Assembly (NCBI GenBank): GCA_011389575.1
Contig: JAABUB010000035.1
Span: forward strand, 1 to 33,706
Source: Desulfotignum sp.
GTDB taxonomy: Bacteria > Desulfobacterota > Desulfobacteria > Desulfobacterales > Desulfobacteraceae
DNA: 33,706 nucleotides
Reading direction: 5' to 3'
The notes below the pieces were generated by a model that was not told the origin of the DNA, did not search any database, and saw only the letters and a program-made list of their open reading frames with translations. Shown in pieces: positions 8,398-16,224 of the stretch. Numbering within the stretch: the stretch's first letter is position 1; every line of letters begins with the position of its first letter. The translations under genes were made by a program, and so were the position numbers.

Positions 8398-9456
8398 ATG
8401 TTGAAAAAAAGACTGTGTATTCGAGGACTGGCAATTTCACTGATCTGCGGGTTGATGCTGGTTACCGCACCCCCCCAGGCACAATCCAAGGACGAAGTAT
8501 TTAAATGGCAGCCCTCATCCTGGCTGCCGTCAGGCGTATCCTGGGACACCATTGGTTACGTGTCGAAAAAAGTAGAAAAGATGTCCAACGGCCGTCTGCA
8601 GATGACCCCGAGTTCACCCGGCGCCATTGTGCCGGTTGCCGAACAGCTCAGTGCCGTGGGCATGGGCATAATGAAAGCCACTTTTATCTGGCCGGGATAT
8701 TTCCCTGGTGAGCTGCCGGTTGCATTCATGCATGGCGATTGTTTTGCCGCTCCCAAAACCATAGGAGAGCTGCGCTACCTTTATGAAACCTATGAAGATG
8801 GCAGAATCATGGAACTTCTGCGGGAAGAATATGCCAAACACGGGGTACACCTGGTGGGCAACATGTACTGGACACTGGATAACCTCATGATTTCCAAAAA
8901 ACCCATTAAAGGTGTTGATGATATCGAAGGCATGAAATTCAGGACATCTGAATTGATCGCGCTGCAGCTGGCTGATCTGGGTGCCGGCACCATCTGGGTG
9001 CCCGGAGACGAGATCTATACCATGCTGTCCACAGGCGCTGTGGATGCCATCACCTTTTCCCATGCAGCAGATATGGTGGATATGGGATTTCATGAAGTCA
9101 CCAAATACTGGGTAAAATATCCCAAAGCTGTAGGACCAGCAGCAGATGCCCTGATTGTGAACCTCAAAGAATGGAACAAACTGCCGGATGACCTGAAAGC
9201 CATTCTGGAAACAGCAGTGGAAGCCGGTACAGCAAGAAACGATTACGAGGCTGAGCGCAAAATAGCTGAAGCATGGGAATACGTTGAAGGACAAGGCATT
9301 GAAATCATCAAATGGTCGGAAAAAGATGCCAAAATCCTGGCAGGTAAAGCCAGAGAAGTAGTGCCGGAAAAATACCTGAAAGATCCTGCATTTGCCGAAA
9401 TTTTCAGTATCGTTGACAAATGGGCTGTTGAAATGGGTTACTGGGAAAAAAAATAA
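8398..9456 (+). CDS. dctP: TRAP transporter substrate-binding protein (DctP)
   Basis: 352 residues with a signal peptide: KKR, then a hydrophobic stretch LAISLICGLMLV, with likely cleavage after AQS near residue 30. The mature protein has the DctP fold, and Arg182 in GMKFRTSE is the residue that in this family usually bonds the substrate carboxylate. It should therefore deliver an organic acid or amino-acid-like carboxylate to the DctQM permease. AAGGAGG lies just before the ATG. The 99-bp gap after the racemase gene and the terminator-like hairpin after dctP fit higher expression of the binding protein than of the permease. Confidence 0.93.
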   Translation: MLKKRLCIRGLAISLICGLMLVTAPPQAQSKDEVFKWQPSSWLPSGVSWDTIGYVSKKVEKMSNGRLQMTPSSPGAIVPVAEQLSAVGMGIMKATFIWPGYFPGELPVAFMHGDCFAAPKTIGELRYLYETYEDGRIMELLREEYAKHGVHLVGNMYWTLDNLMISKKPIKGVDDIEGMKFRTSELIALQLADLGAGTIWVPGDEIYTMLSTGAVDAITFSHAADMVDMGFHEVTKYWVKYPKAVGPAADALIVNLKEWNKLPDDLKAILETAVEAGTARNDYEAERKIAEAWEYVEGQGIEIIKWSEKDAKILAGKAREVVPEKYLKDPAFAEIFSIVDKWAVEMGYWEKK

Positions 9457-9471
9457 ACATCCTTAAATGAT

Positions 9472-9506
9472 AAAGACCTTTCTGCTAAGCCGGAAAGGTC
9501 TTTTTT
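9472..9506 (+). terminator. intra-operon terminator after dctP
   Basis: AAAGACCTTTC (9472-9482) and GGAAAGGTCTTT pair across a short loop and are followed by a T run (to 9506). It sits between dctP and dctQ in an otherwise continuous operon, so partial termination or RNA 3'-end protection is likely. Confidence 0.75.
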
Positions 9507-9550
9507 ACGTTTAACTTCCAATCCCGGATAGAAAAAAGAGAGGATTACGG

Positions 9551-10057
9551 ATGAAAAAAATCCTGGCCGTCATTGACGGTATCAGCGAATGGAGCGGGAA
9601 AATTGTCAGTTTTCTGATTGTTTTCATCACGGCGATTCTTCTGTATGAGGTTGCCATGAGATTTGTGTTTAACGCCCCCACCAACTGGGCCCATGAGTTG
9701 ACGATGCACATGTTCGGGTTTTTGTCGGTGCTGGCCGGGGCATATGTGCTGCGTTATGATGAGCATGTGAAAATAGACATTATTTACAATCTTTTTTCTC
9801 CCAGAGCCAGGGCCATTATCGACTCTTTTACCTATCTGGTTTTCTTTTTGTTTGTCGGTTTACTGCTCTGGCATAGCACAGCCATTGCCATGTGGTCCAT
9901 AAAAATTGGACAGACTGTCTCACCTTCCCCCTGGGGATCGCCTTTGTGGCCCACCAAGAGCGCTGTGCCGGTGGCTGCCCTGCTGCTTCTTCTGCAGGGA
10001 ATCGCCCAGTTCATAAGGGTTCTCACCTTCGCAATTACTGGAAAGGAATTAAAATGA
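9551..10057 (+). CDS. dctQ: TRAP transporter small permease (DctQ)
   Basis: 168 residues with four hydrophobic segments, roughly 18-40, 52-70, 88-110 and 135-160, as expected for DctQ. The motif YDEHVKIDIIYNLF between segments 2 and 3 is characteristic of the family. It forms the membrane complex with DctM. The stop overlaps the dctM start as ATGA. Confidence 0.9.
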   Translation: MKKILAVIDGISEWSGKIVSFLIVFITAILLYEVAMRFVFNAPTNWAHELTMHMFGFLSVLAGAYVLRYDEHVKIDIIYNLFSPRARAIIDSFTYLVFFLFVGLLLWHSTAIAMWSIKIGQTVSPSPWGSPLWPTKSAVPVAALLLLLQGIAQFIRVLTFAITGKELK

Positions 10058-11370
10058 CTGAATGGATCCCGATGGCGGTTTTGATCACAGGGCTTATGAT
10101 GGGACTCATCTCCGGGTTTCCCATGGCCTTCACCCTGGCAGGCACATCGGTTATCGCCGCCGTAATATTTTTAGGTCCGGACAGCCTGGGTTTTGTTGCC
10201 ACCAACATATTCGGCATGATGTCCAACATGATTTTGATCGCCATGCCCCTGTTCGTGTTCATGGCATGTGTTCTGGAAAAATCGGATGTGGCCCATGACA
10301 TGTACGCGTTTATTCACCAGATGCTGGGTCCTTTGCGGGGCGGCCTGGCCATGGGAACCGTGTTTATCTGTGCCATTATTGCAGCCATGTCAGGTGTCAG
10401 CACCACAGGGGTTGTCACCATGGGCATCATTGCCCTGCCCATCATGCTCAAGCAGCGGTATAAAAAAAGCATTGCCATCGGTCCCATACTGGCAGGGGGG
10501 GCTTTAGGTCTTCTGATTCCCCCCAGCGTATCTCTGATTATCTATGCCATGATCGCACGGGTTTCCATCGGCAGGCTTTTTGCCGGGGCCATTGTTCCGG
10601 GACTGGTACTGGTTTTCGGCTATGTTCTCTATATCGGCATCAGAAGCTATTTACAGCCCAGCCAGGCACCGGCACTGCCGCCTGAAGACCGGCTGCCCTG
10701 GCGCCAAAAGCTGGCCCTGGGAAAAAGTCTGATTTTGCCGGTACTGATCATTATTGCGGTGCTTGGTTCCATTTTCAAGGGCATTGCCTCTCCCACAGAA
10801 GCCGCTGCTGTCGGCGCTGGCGGCGCATTGATCAGTGCATTCTTAAACGGCAAACTCAACTGGCAGATGCTCAAGGAATCGTGTTACCGGACCATGGCCA
10901 TCAACGGCATGATCATGTGGATTCTTTTTGGTGCCACCTGTTTCACCAGTGTGTTTTTCCGAACAGGCGGGCAGGAAATTATCAGTGAAATGATGCTGGG
11001 CCTTGAAAACCCGGTGTATATTTTCGGCATCATATTGCTGACCATGATTGTGCTCGGTTTTTTCCTGGATGAAATCACCCAGATCATGATCACAGTGCCG
11101 GTTTTTCTGCCCATTATTGTGCAGTTGGGCTATGATCCTGTGTGGTTCGGTGTTCTATTCATGACCCAGGTGCAGATGGATTACCTGACACCGCCCTTTG
11201 GGTTCTGTTTGTTCTACTTAAAGGGGGTGGCCCCGCCTGAGGTCAGTATGGGGGACATCTACCGGTCCATTCTCCCGTTTTTGTGCATACAGGCGTTTGT
11301 TGTACTGTTGATTTTATTTTTCCCGCAGATCGTTCTGTGGCTGCCTGACAGCGTATTCGGCATACGGTAG
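10054..11370 (+). CDS. dctM: TRAP transporter large permease (DctM)
   Basis: 438-residue integral membrane protein with about 12 hydrophobic segments. Family motifs include GFPMAFTLAG near the N-terminus, GGALGLLIPPSV in the middle, ASPTEAAAVGA, and the C-terminal LTPPFGFCLFYLKGVAPPEV. It is the ion-coupled channel of the TRAP system. The reading frame is open upstream into dctQ, but the ATG at 10054 is chosen: it follows AAAGGAATTAA and overlaps the dctQ stop by 4 nt, which implies translational coupling. Confidence 0.93.
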   Translation: MTEWIPMAVLITGLMMGLISGFPMAFTLAGTSVIAAVIFLGPDSLGFVATNIFGMMSNMILIAMPLFVFMACVLEKSDVAHDMYAFIHQMLGPLRGGLAMGTVFICAIIAAMSGVSTTGVVTMGIIALPIMLKQRYKKSIAIGPILAGGALGLLIPPSVSLIIYAMIARVSIGRLFAGAIVPGLVLVFGYVLYIGIRSYLQPSQAPALPPEDRLPWRQKLALGKSLILPVLIIIAVLGSIFKGIASPTEAAAVGAGGALISAFLNGKLNWQMLKESCYRTMAINGMIMWILFGATCFTSVFFRTGGQEIISEMMLGLENPVYIFGIILLTMIVLGFFLDEITQIMITVPVFLPIIVQLGYDPVWFGVLFMTQVQMDYLTPPFGFCLFYLKGVAPPEVSMGDIYRSILPFLCIQAFVVLLILFFPQIVLWLPDSVFGIR

Positions 11371-11378
11371 GAAAAAAA

Positions 11379-12386
11379 ATGCAGTTTACCAACAGCATCA
11401 CCACAGTCGACACCCATACCATGGGAGAACCCACCCGGGTGGTTACCTCGGGCATCGCCCATATCCCGGGAAAACAGATGGTGGACAAAAAGAACTGGCT
11501 TTCTGAAAACCTGGATCACATCCGGCAAATGCTTATGCTGGAGCCCAGGGGCCACCAGGACATGTTCGGGGCTGTTCTCACCGAACCCGTATCTGACACA
11601 GCCTGTGCCGGGGTAATTTTCATGGACAGCGGCGGATATCTGGACATGTGCGGTCACGGCAGCATGGGGGCCGTGACCGTGCTGCTGGAAACCGGGATGC
11701 TGAACCTGAATGCCCCGGATAAAAATGGAGAAAAGACTTTGTATCTGGATACCCCGGCCGGCCTGATCCATGCCCGGGCAGTCATGGAAAACAACCGGGT
11801 ATCCCGGGTGACCATCCGCAACCGGGAGTCGTTTTTTTGTGCATCACTGGAAATATCCATACCCCCCATAGGCACCATCCCGGTGGATATTGCCTATGGG
11901 GGAAATTATTTTGCCCTGGTGGATGCAGCCCTTCTCAAGCTGTCTGTGGAGCCGGCCAATATCGATGCATTAAAAGCCCTGGGACTTGCCATCCGCAGGG
12001 CTGTCAACCAGCAGTTCACCCCGGTGCATCCCGGTACCGGCATACCCGGTCAGGTGGCGTTGACGGAAATATATGAACACACCAGCCCGCCGCGCAACAT
12101 AGTCATATTCGGTACCGGACAGATCGACCGCTCTCCCTGCGGCACCGGCACCAGTGCCAAAATGGCATTGCTGCACCACAAAGGCCTGCTGAAACCCGGC
12201 GAACCTTATGTGTACCACAGTGTTTTCGGCACGGAATTTACCGGGGAAATCGCTGCACAAACCCAGGTGGGGGACCTGTCCGCCATTGTACCGGAAATCA
12301 CCGGAAAAGCCTTTATCACCGGATTCCACCAATTTGTTGTGGATGACACCGATCCGTATAAACATGGGTTGAATATTTACGAATAA
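11379..12386 (+). CDS. proline racemase / hydroxyproline epimerase family enzyme
   Basis: 335 residues. Both active-site cysteines are present: Cys91 in MCGHGS and Cys254 in DRSPCGTGT. This is the two-base pattern of true racemases and epimerases, unlike the 3-hydroxyproline dehydratases, which lack the first cysteine. The reaction should be inversion at C2 of proline, hydroxyproline or a close analogue such as a betaine; sequence alone does not decide. It starts 8 nt after dctM with AGGA upstream, so it is the last gene of the TRAP operon. Together with the first-gene racemase, the operon carries two different racemase folds. Confidence 0.88.
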   Translation: MQFTNSITTVDTHTMGEPTRVVTSGIAHIPGKQMVDKKNWLSENLDHIRQMLMLEPRGHQDMFGAVLTEPVSDTACAGVIFMDSGGYLDMCGHGSMGAVTVLLETGMLNLNAPDKNGEKTLYLDTPAGLIHARAVMENNRVSRVTIRNRESFFCASLEISIPPIGTIPVDIAYGGNYFALVDAALLKLSVEPANIDALKALGLAIRRAVNQQFTPVHPGTGIPGQVALTEIYEHTSPPRNIVIFGTGQIDRSPCGTGTSAKMALLHHKGLLKPGEPYVYHSVFGTEFTGEIAAQTQVGDLSAIVPEITGKAFITGFHQFVVDDTDPYKHGLNIYE

Positions 12387-12396
12387 CCAATCCTCC

Positions 12397-12556
12397 GCCC
12401 CTGGTGGTGTCCTGTGCCCGGCCCGAGATCTTTCGGGGCCGGTTACCGTAACTTTTTCAGTTAAGGAACTGATCACCTGTATCCGGTTCTGTCATCTCAG
12501 CATGTCTGCTGGCCCCTCCGGCTCTGACGGCCCGTTCACAGGACACCACCAGGGGC
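12397..12556 (+). repeat. ~160-bp inverted-repeat element (copy B)
   Basis: The arms 12397-12416 and 12537-12556 are perfect 20-nt inverted complements (left arm starts GCCCCTGGTGG). Inside the left arm is a hairpin, CCGGCCC, a GAGATC-containing loop, then GGGGCCGG. Inside the right arm is GGCCCCTCCGG then TCTGACGG. The interior matches copy C read on the opposite strand. It lies immediately after the proline-racemase-family gene. I see no clear target-site duplication. Confidence 0.85.
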
Positions 12557-12610
12557 TCCCCATAGCGCTCACGCTAATATGGCAAATATCCAGACATACT
12601 AAAAAAATCA

Positions 12611-12640
12611 TTGACATATGTCACCTGTCGGTGATATAAG
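12611..12640 (+). promoter_or_regulatory. promoter and operator of the tetR gene
   Basis: TTGACA (12611-12616), an 18-bp spacer and TATAAG (12635-12640) form a good sigma-70-type promoter. Most of the spacer is the dyad TCACCTGTCGGTGA (12621-12634). A closely related dyad lies before the nitroreductase gene, so TetR autoregulation is likely. Confidence 0.65.
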
Positions 12641-12678
12641 CAAAGAATTACAGGATATAACCCGTGAGGACGTAAGAT

Positions 12679-13305
12679 ATGGCCGCAAAAAAACAACCAC
12701 CCGTTCGTGACAGGCAGATCACCAGCCGCATACTGATTTCTGCTGTGGGCAGCCTGCTGGCAAAAAAAGGATTCAAAGGACTGGGGGTGAATGCCGTAGC
12801 CAGGGAAGCCGGTGTGGACAAGGTGCTCATCTACCGGTATTTTGACGGCCTGCCCGGCCTGATAGCTGCATTTGCCCAGCAGGAGGATTTCTGGCCCTCA
12901 ACTTTGGAAATGGCCGGCGGCGATCTTGCACGGTTCTCTGGCCTGCCTTTGGATGAAAAGCTGTCCATGTTTGCAGCCAGTTTCATCCAGGCGTTGAAAA
13001 AAAGGCCCCTGACCCGGGCCATCATGGCCTGGGAGATGATAGAACCCAATGAATTGACCGAGGAACTCGAACGGGTCAGAGAAGAGAGCATAATGACCTT
13101 TTTTCAGATGTTTTTTGCAAAAGACCATGCCGGCATTGATCTGCAGGCCCTGGTTATGCTGGTGGGCGCTGCTTTGAGCTATCTGGTCATCCGTTCAGAC
13201 AACATCGATGTTTACGGCGGCCTTGATCTGGCCACAGACCAGGGGTGGGAAAGAATTTCATCTGTCGTGAACATGGTTATCCAACGGGTCATACCCCAGG
13301 AATAA
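12679..13305 (+). CDS. TetR-family transcriptional regulator
   Basis: 208 residues. The N-terminal helix-turn-helix (about 15-60) contains LLAKKGFKGLGVNAVAREAGVDKVLIYRYFDG, the standard TetR DNA-binding pattern. The C-terminal ligand domain is helical and not assignable to a ligand. It is transcribed toward the nitroreductase gene 55 bp downstream, and matching dyads in front of both genes suggest it controls both. Nothing links it to the neighbouring transporter operons. Confidence 0.9.
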   Translation: MAAKKQPPVRDRQITSRILISAVGSLLAKKGFKGLGVNAVAREAGVDKVLIYRYFDGLPGLIAAFAQQEDFWPSTLEMAGGDLARFSGLPLDEKLSMFAASFIQALKKRPLTRAIMAWEMIEPNELTEELERVREESIMTFFQMFFAKDHAGIDLQALVMLVGAALSYLVIRSDNIDVYGGLDLATDQGWERISSVVNMVIQRVIPQE

Positions 13306-13324
13306 TATTTTTTTACCCAAAAAA

Positions 13325-13340
13325 GTCACCTTATAGTGAC
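13325..13340. promoter_or_regulatory. TetR-type operator before the nitroreductase gene
   Basis: GTCACCTTATAGTGAC has 5-bp inverted ends and shares GTCACCT....GTGA with GTCACCTGTCGGTGAT at 12620-12635. It lies 20 bp before the nitroreductase ATG and contains a possible -10 (TATAGT). Confidence 0.55.
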
Positions 13341-13360
13341 ATAGTATCAAGGAGAAAACA

Positions 13361-14497
13361 ATGAACCGCAGACATTTTTTAAAAACAGGTGCAGCTGCTA
13401 CAGCTGTTTTGGCAGGCATGCCGATGCTGACCACAGGATGCCGAACCAGTTTACGGACCCGGTTGATGGATGGACAGCCATCCACAGAAACCAAAATCCC
13501 GGAAATGACCGCAGATGGATACCGCATCCTGCATTACGCATCCCTGGCCCCCAGCGGCCATAACTCCCAGCCCTGGTTTGTGAGGATTAAAGATCCCGAC
13601 CACTGGATCATCGGGCTGGACACTGACCGTCGGCTGCCGGTGGTGGACGGCAACAATACAGAAGCACTTTTGTCCATTGGCGCATTTCTTGAAAACCTGG
13701 TGCAGGCAGCGGCTGCCCATGGATATCGGGTCCATACCACAATAATTGCAAAAGACCGGTTTGATCCGGATTTTAATCCGGATCTGGTGTCCATCAGACT
13801 GGAGAAAACCCAGCCGGAAAATATGGACCTGCACCGCCTGACTTCCCGCAGAACGGTAAAAAGCCATCTGTCAGACAGGCCTTTGACACCCGGGGATGTG
13901 AGCGCGCTTTCCCGCCTTGCAGACGGACACCTGTTTTATTTTCCAAAAAACACCACCCATGCAGACCACATGGCAGAACAGGCAGTGGCCAACTATATCA
14001 TCCAGATGAAAAACAGGGCAGCTGTACAGGAAATGGCAAAGTGGACACGGCTCAAAGACAGCACCATCAAAGAACACAGAGACGGCCTGACCCCTGCCGG
14101 CATGGAAATTCAGGGGCTTGCCAGCTGGTATGTCAAATACCTCATGGACCCGGAGGATGTGACCGGCCAAACCTTTATCGACAAAGGCATTGAAAAAACA
14201 CAACACCAGGCCAAAGAAGGGGCCGGATGGCTGGTGATCACCGGGGATGGCAACTCGGTTGCAGATCTGATTGCCAGCGGCCGCAGGTTTCAGCGCATGG
14301 CCCTTGAAGCCAAAAACCGGATGATCGCCATTCACCCCATGTCCCAGACCCTGGAAGAAACCAGCGGCCGGAAAAGCATTACAGAAAACCACTCCCCCGG
14401 CACCATCCCCCACTTCATGCTCCGGGTGGGATATCTTGACAAATACCCGGAACCGGTATCTGTCAGAAGACCGGTGGAATGGTTTGTAAGGGCGTAA
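13361..14497 (+). CDS. Tat-exported Acg-like nitroreductase-family lipoprotein
   Basis: 378 residues. The N-terminus combines a twin-arginine motif (NRRHFLK), a hydrophobic core and a lipobox-like LTTGC, indicating Tat export and lipid anchoring. The rest fits the Acg-type FMN-binding nitroreductase family: LAPSGHNSQPW is the flavin-side motif, SRRTVK is in the middle, and GRRFQRMALEA and HFMLRVGY are near the end. Export by Tat fits a protein that folds with its flavin in the cytoplasm. The natural substrate is unknown. The gene follows tetR, has its own operator-like dyad, and is preceded by AAGGAG. Confidence 0.82.
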   Translation: MNRRHFLKTGAAATAVLAGMPMLTTGCRTSLRTRLMDGQPSTETKIPEMTADGYRILHYASLAPSGHNSQPWFVRIKDPDHWIIGLDTDRRLPVVDGNNTEALLSIGAFLENLVQAAAAHGYRVHTTIIAKDRFDPDFNPDLVSIRLEKTQPENMDLHRLTSRRTVKSHLSDRPLTPGDVSALSRLADGHLFYFPKNTTHADHMAEQAVANYIIQMKNRAAVQEMAKWTRLKDSTIKEHRDGLTPAGMEIQGLASWYVKYLMDPEDVTGQTFIDKGIEKTQHQAKEGAGWLVITGDGNSVADLIASGRRFQRMALEAKNRMIAIHPMSQTLEETSGRKSITENHSPGTIPHFMLRVGYLDKYPEPVSVRRPVEWFVRA

Positions 14498-14567
14498 CCG
14501 GTGCACCGGAACTGAATCTGTATCCATACCACAAGGCCGGCATCCGTCAAAGCATGTACTAGGTCGA

Positions 14568-14730
14568 GCCCCGGGTGGTGCCCTGTGAACGGACCGTCAG
14601 ACCCGGAGGGGCCGAGCCGGCATGCTGTGATATCATGCCCCTGCACCCAAGATGCACACCTGCATGCCATACGTTTCATGACCACCGGCCCCGCAGGATC
14701 TCGGGCCGGGCACAGGGCACCACCCGGGGC
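14568..14730 (-). repeat. ~160-bp inverted-repeat element (copy C)
   Basis: The arms 14568-14587 and 14711-14730 are perfect 20-nt inverted complements (left arm starts GCCCCGGGTGG). On the minus strand the interior matches copy B: CCGGCCC, a GAGATC loop, GGGGCCGG, a variable middle, then GGCCCCTCCGG and TCTGACGG. Relative to copy B the arms differ at two positions, and both changes are compensated in the opposite arm. It lies between convergent genes. Confidence 0.85.
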
Positions 14731-14790
14731 GGGTTCATGGGACATCCAGTGGCGGGTTCACGTCTTCATGCGGCATCCCGGATCAAAAAA

Positions 14791-16224
14791 TCACTGCGCT
14801 TTTTTCTGTTCCAGGGCCCTGTAAACTATATCATCAATGGCTGCGCCCTGTTTGTCCGTCACAAGCATCTGCGGTTCTTTTTCCAGCATGGCCAGGGTCT
14901 GTTCCAATGCCTTGTCCCGGATGGTTTTCGCCCCTTTCGCTTCCCATTTTTCCCAGTTGTCATGGTCGAACAGATCAGAATGCCACAATTCAGTCTTGAA
15001 ATGCGTAAAGGTGTGCTGCGAAGCCAGCAGATTGCCGCCGGGACCGGCCTGGGCAACAGCATCCAGAGCAAGGGTGTCTGCATCGATAGAAATGTCTCTC
15101 ATGGCATGGCGGATAAAGGCCATGCATTCGTTGCAGAACACCATGTCGGCATAATCCACCACCATGTCCGTGTCCAGCTGCATCCCATCCATGAGATCCG
15201 CCTTCAGGGAAGTCAGGGTCCCCACCATCCCTGTCTCGAACCCGGCCTGGGCATCCAGGATTTTTGCATCCCGCAGCATGGACGGCATGCGCACCGGCAG
15301 GTCCAAATACTGCCCCATCTGGGCCATGGCCACCTTTAATACGGCAAACTCCGGCCCTGCCATGGAAATATTGGAAGTCTGCATGTTCATACCCCTGGCA
15401 AAACTGGTGTACACAATGGGTGCACCCGGTGACACCAGCTGGGACAGGGTGATACAGGCCAGTATTTCCGCATGGGCCTGGGCCACCATACCGGGAATGG
15501 TCACAGGCCCTGTGTTGCCCTGGATCGGCCCGGAACTGAGCATGATGGGAATATGGTGCTGGTTCATGGCCATCATGGCTTCCAGAGATTCCAAGTCCAT
15601 ACCCAGGGGCGGCAGGGTCAGCACCCACCCGGAAATAAAAGGCCGTTTTAAAAATGCTTCTCTGGAGCCGGCCACCACCGCGCCCATGTCAATGGCGTCC
15701 GATACCCCCTGCTCTCCTAAGACCCCGCCGGTGATATGCTTGGTGGTGTGCTTCAGGCATCCGGCCCAGGTGTACCAGTCACACACCCGGTGGTCCACAT
15801 CCTGGGGGGTGACAGGCCCGCCGGACACCCGGATATGTTCCAGTTTATCCGACAGGTGTACCAGCCGGGCCAGATCCGCCATGGTGGCGGACCGCTTTTC
15901 CCCGGACCAGGGATCGATCACGTTGGTGGCCATGGTCATGCAGGTCAGGCCCGGATCATGGTTTTCAAAAGTCACATCCCGGTCCGGATCAAGGGCGCAA
16001 AGGCGCAGTTCTTTTCGCTTGATGGTAGTATCCAGTGCCTTTGTAACCAGATCCTCTCCTATGGACACAATATCCTTGTCCCGGATTTTTGCCCCGGCCC
16101 TGTCAAATATTTCCAGGGCTTTTGGGGAAGGAAACCGCATGCCCACATCCTGTAAAATTTTCAAGGCGGTTTTATGGAGGGTGTCAATTTCTTTTGCAGA
16201 CAGATAATCTATGGACAGTTTCAT
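14791..16224 (-). CDS. MttB-superfamily methyltransferase, non-pyrrolysine
   Basis: 477-residue relative of trimethylamine methyltransferase MttB. Recognisable segments include LHKTALKILQDVGMRF at the N-terminus, the GGPVTPQDVDHR region, HITGGVLGE and PMMLSSGPIQGNTGP-like sequence (here PIMLSSGPIQGNTGP). No in-frame amber codon exists, so it belongs to the non-Pyl group, whose characterised members demethylate quaternary amines (glycine betaine, proline betaine, carnitine) onto a corrinoid protein. No corrinoid protein, methyltransferase II or activase gene is in the window, so its partner must be elsewhere or its chemistry differs. The frame is open to 16350, but the ATG at 16224 overlaps the upstream stop as ATGA, which sets the start and implies coupling to the FAD subunit. 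Confidence 0.88.
   Translation of the reverse strand: MKLSIDYLSAKEIDTLHKTALKILQDVGMRFPSPKALEIFDRAGAKIRDKDIVSIGEDLVTKALDTTIKRKELRLCALDPDRDVTFENHDPGLTCMTMATNVIDPWSGEKRSATMADLARLVHLSDKLEHIRVSGGPVTPQDVDHRVCDWYTWAGCLKHTTKHITGGVLGEQGVSDAIDMGAVVAGSREAFLKRPFISGWVLTLPPLGMDLESLEAMMAMNQHHIPIMLSSGPIQGNTGPVTIPGMVAQAHAEILACITLSQLVSPGAPIVYTSFARGMNMQTSNISMAGPEFAVLKVAMAQMGQYLDLPVRMPSMLRDAKILDAQAGFETGMVGTLTSLKADLMDGMQLDTDMVVDYADMVFCNECMAFIRHAMRDISIDADTLALDAVAQAGPGGNLLASQHTFTHFKTELWHSDLFDHDNWEKWEAKGAKTIRDKALEQTLAMLEKEPQMLVTDKQGAAIDDIVYRALEQKKAQ

Noticed and set aside
9892-10053. Upstream extension of dctM
   Set aside because: It overlaps most of the end of dctQ; the ATG at 10054 has a ribosome site and the usual ATGA overlap.
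14791-16224. Pyrrolysine-containing MttB
   Set aside because: The whole reading frame has no internal TAG; it is a non-pyrrolysine homologue.
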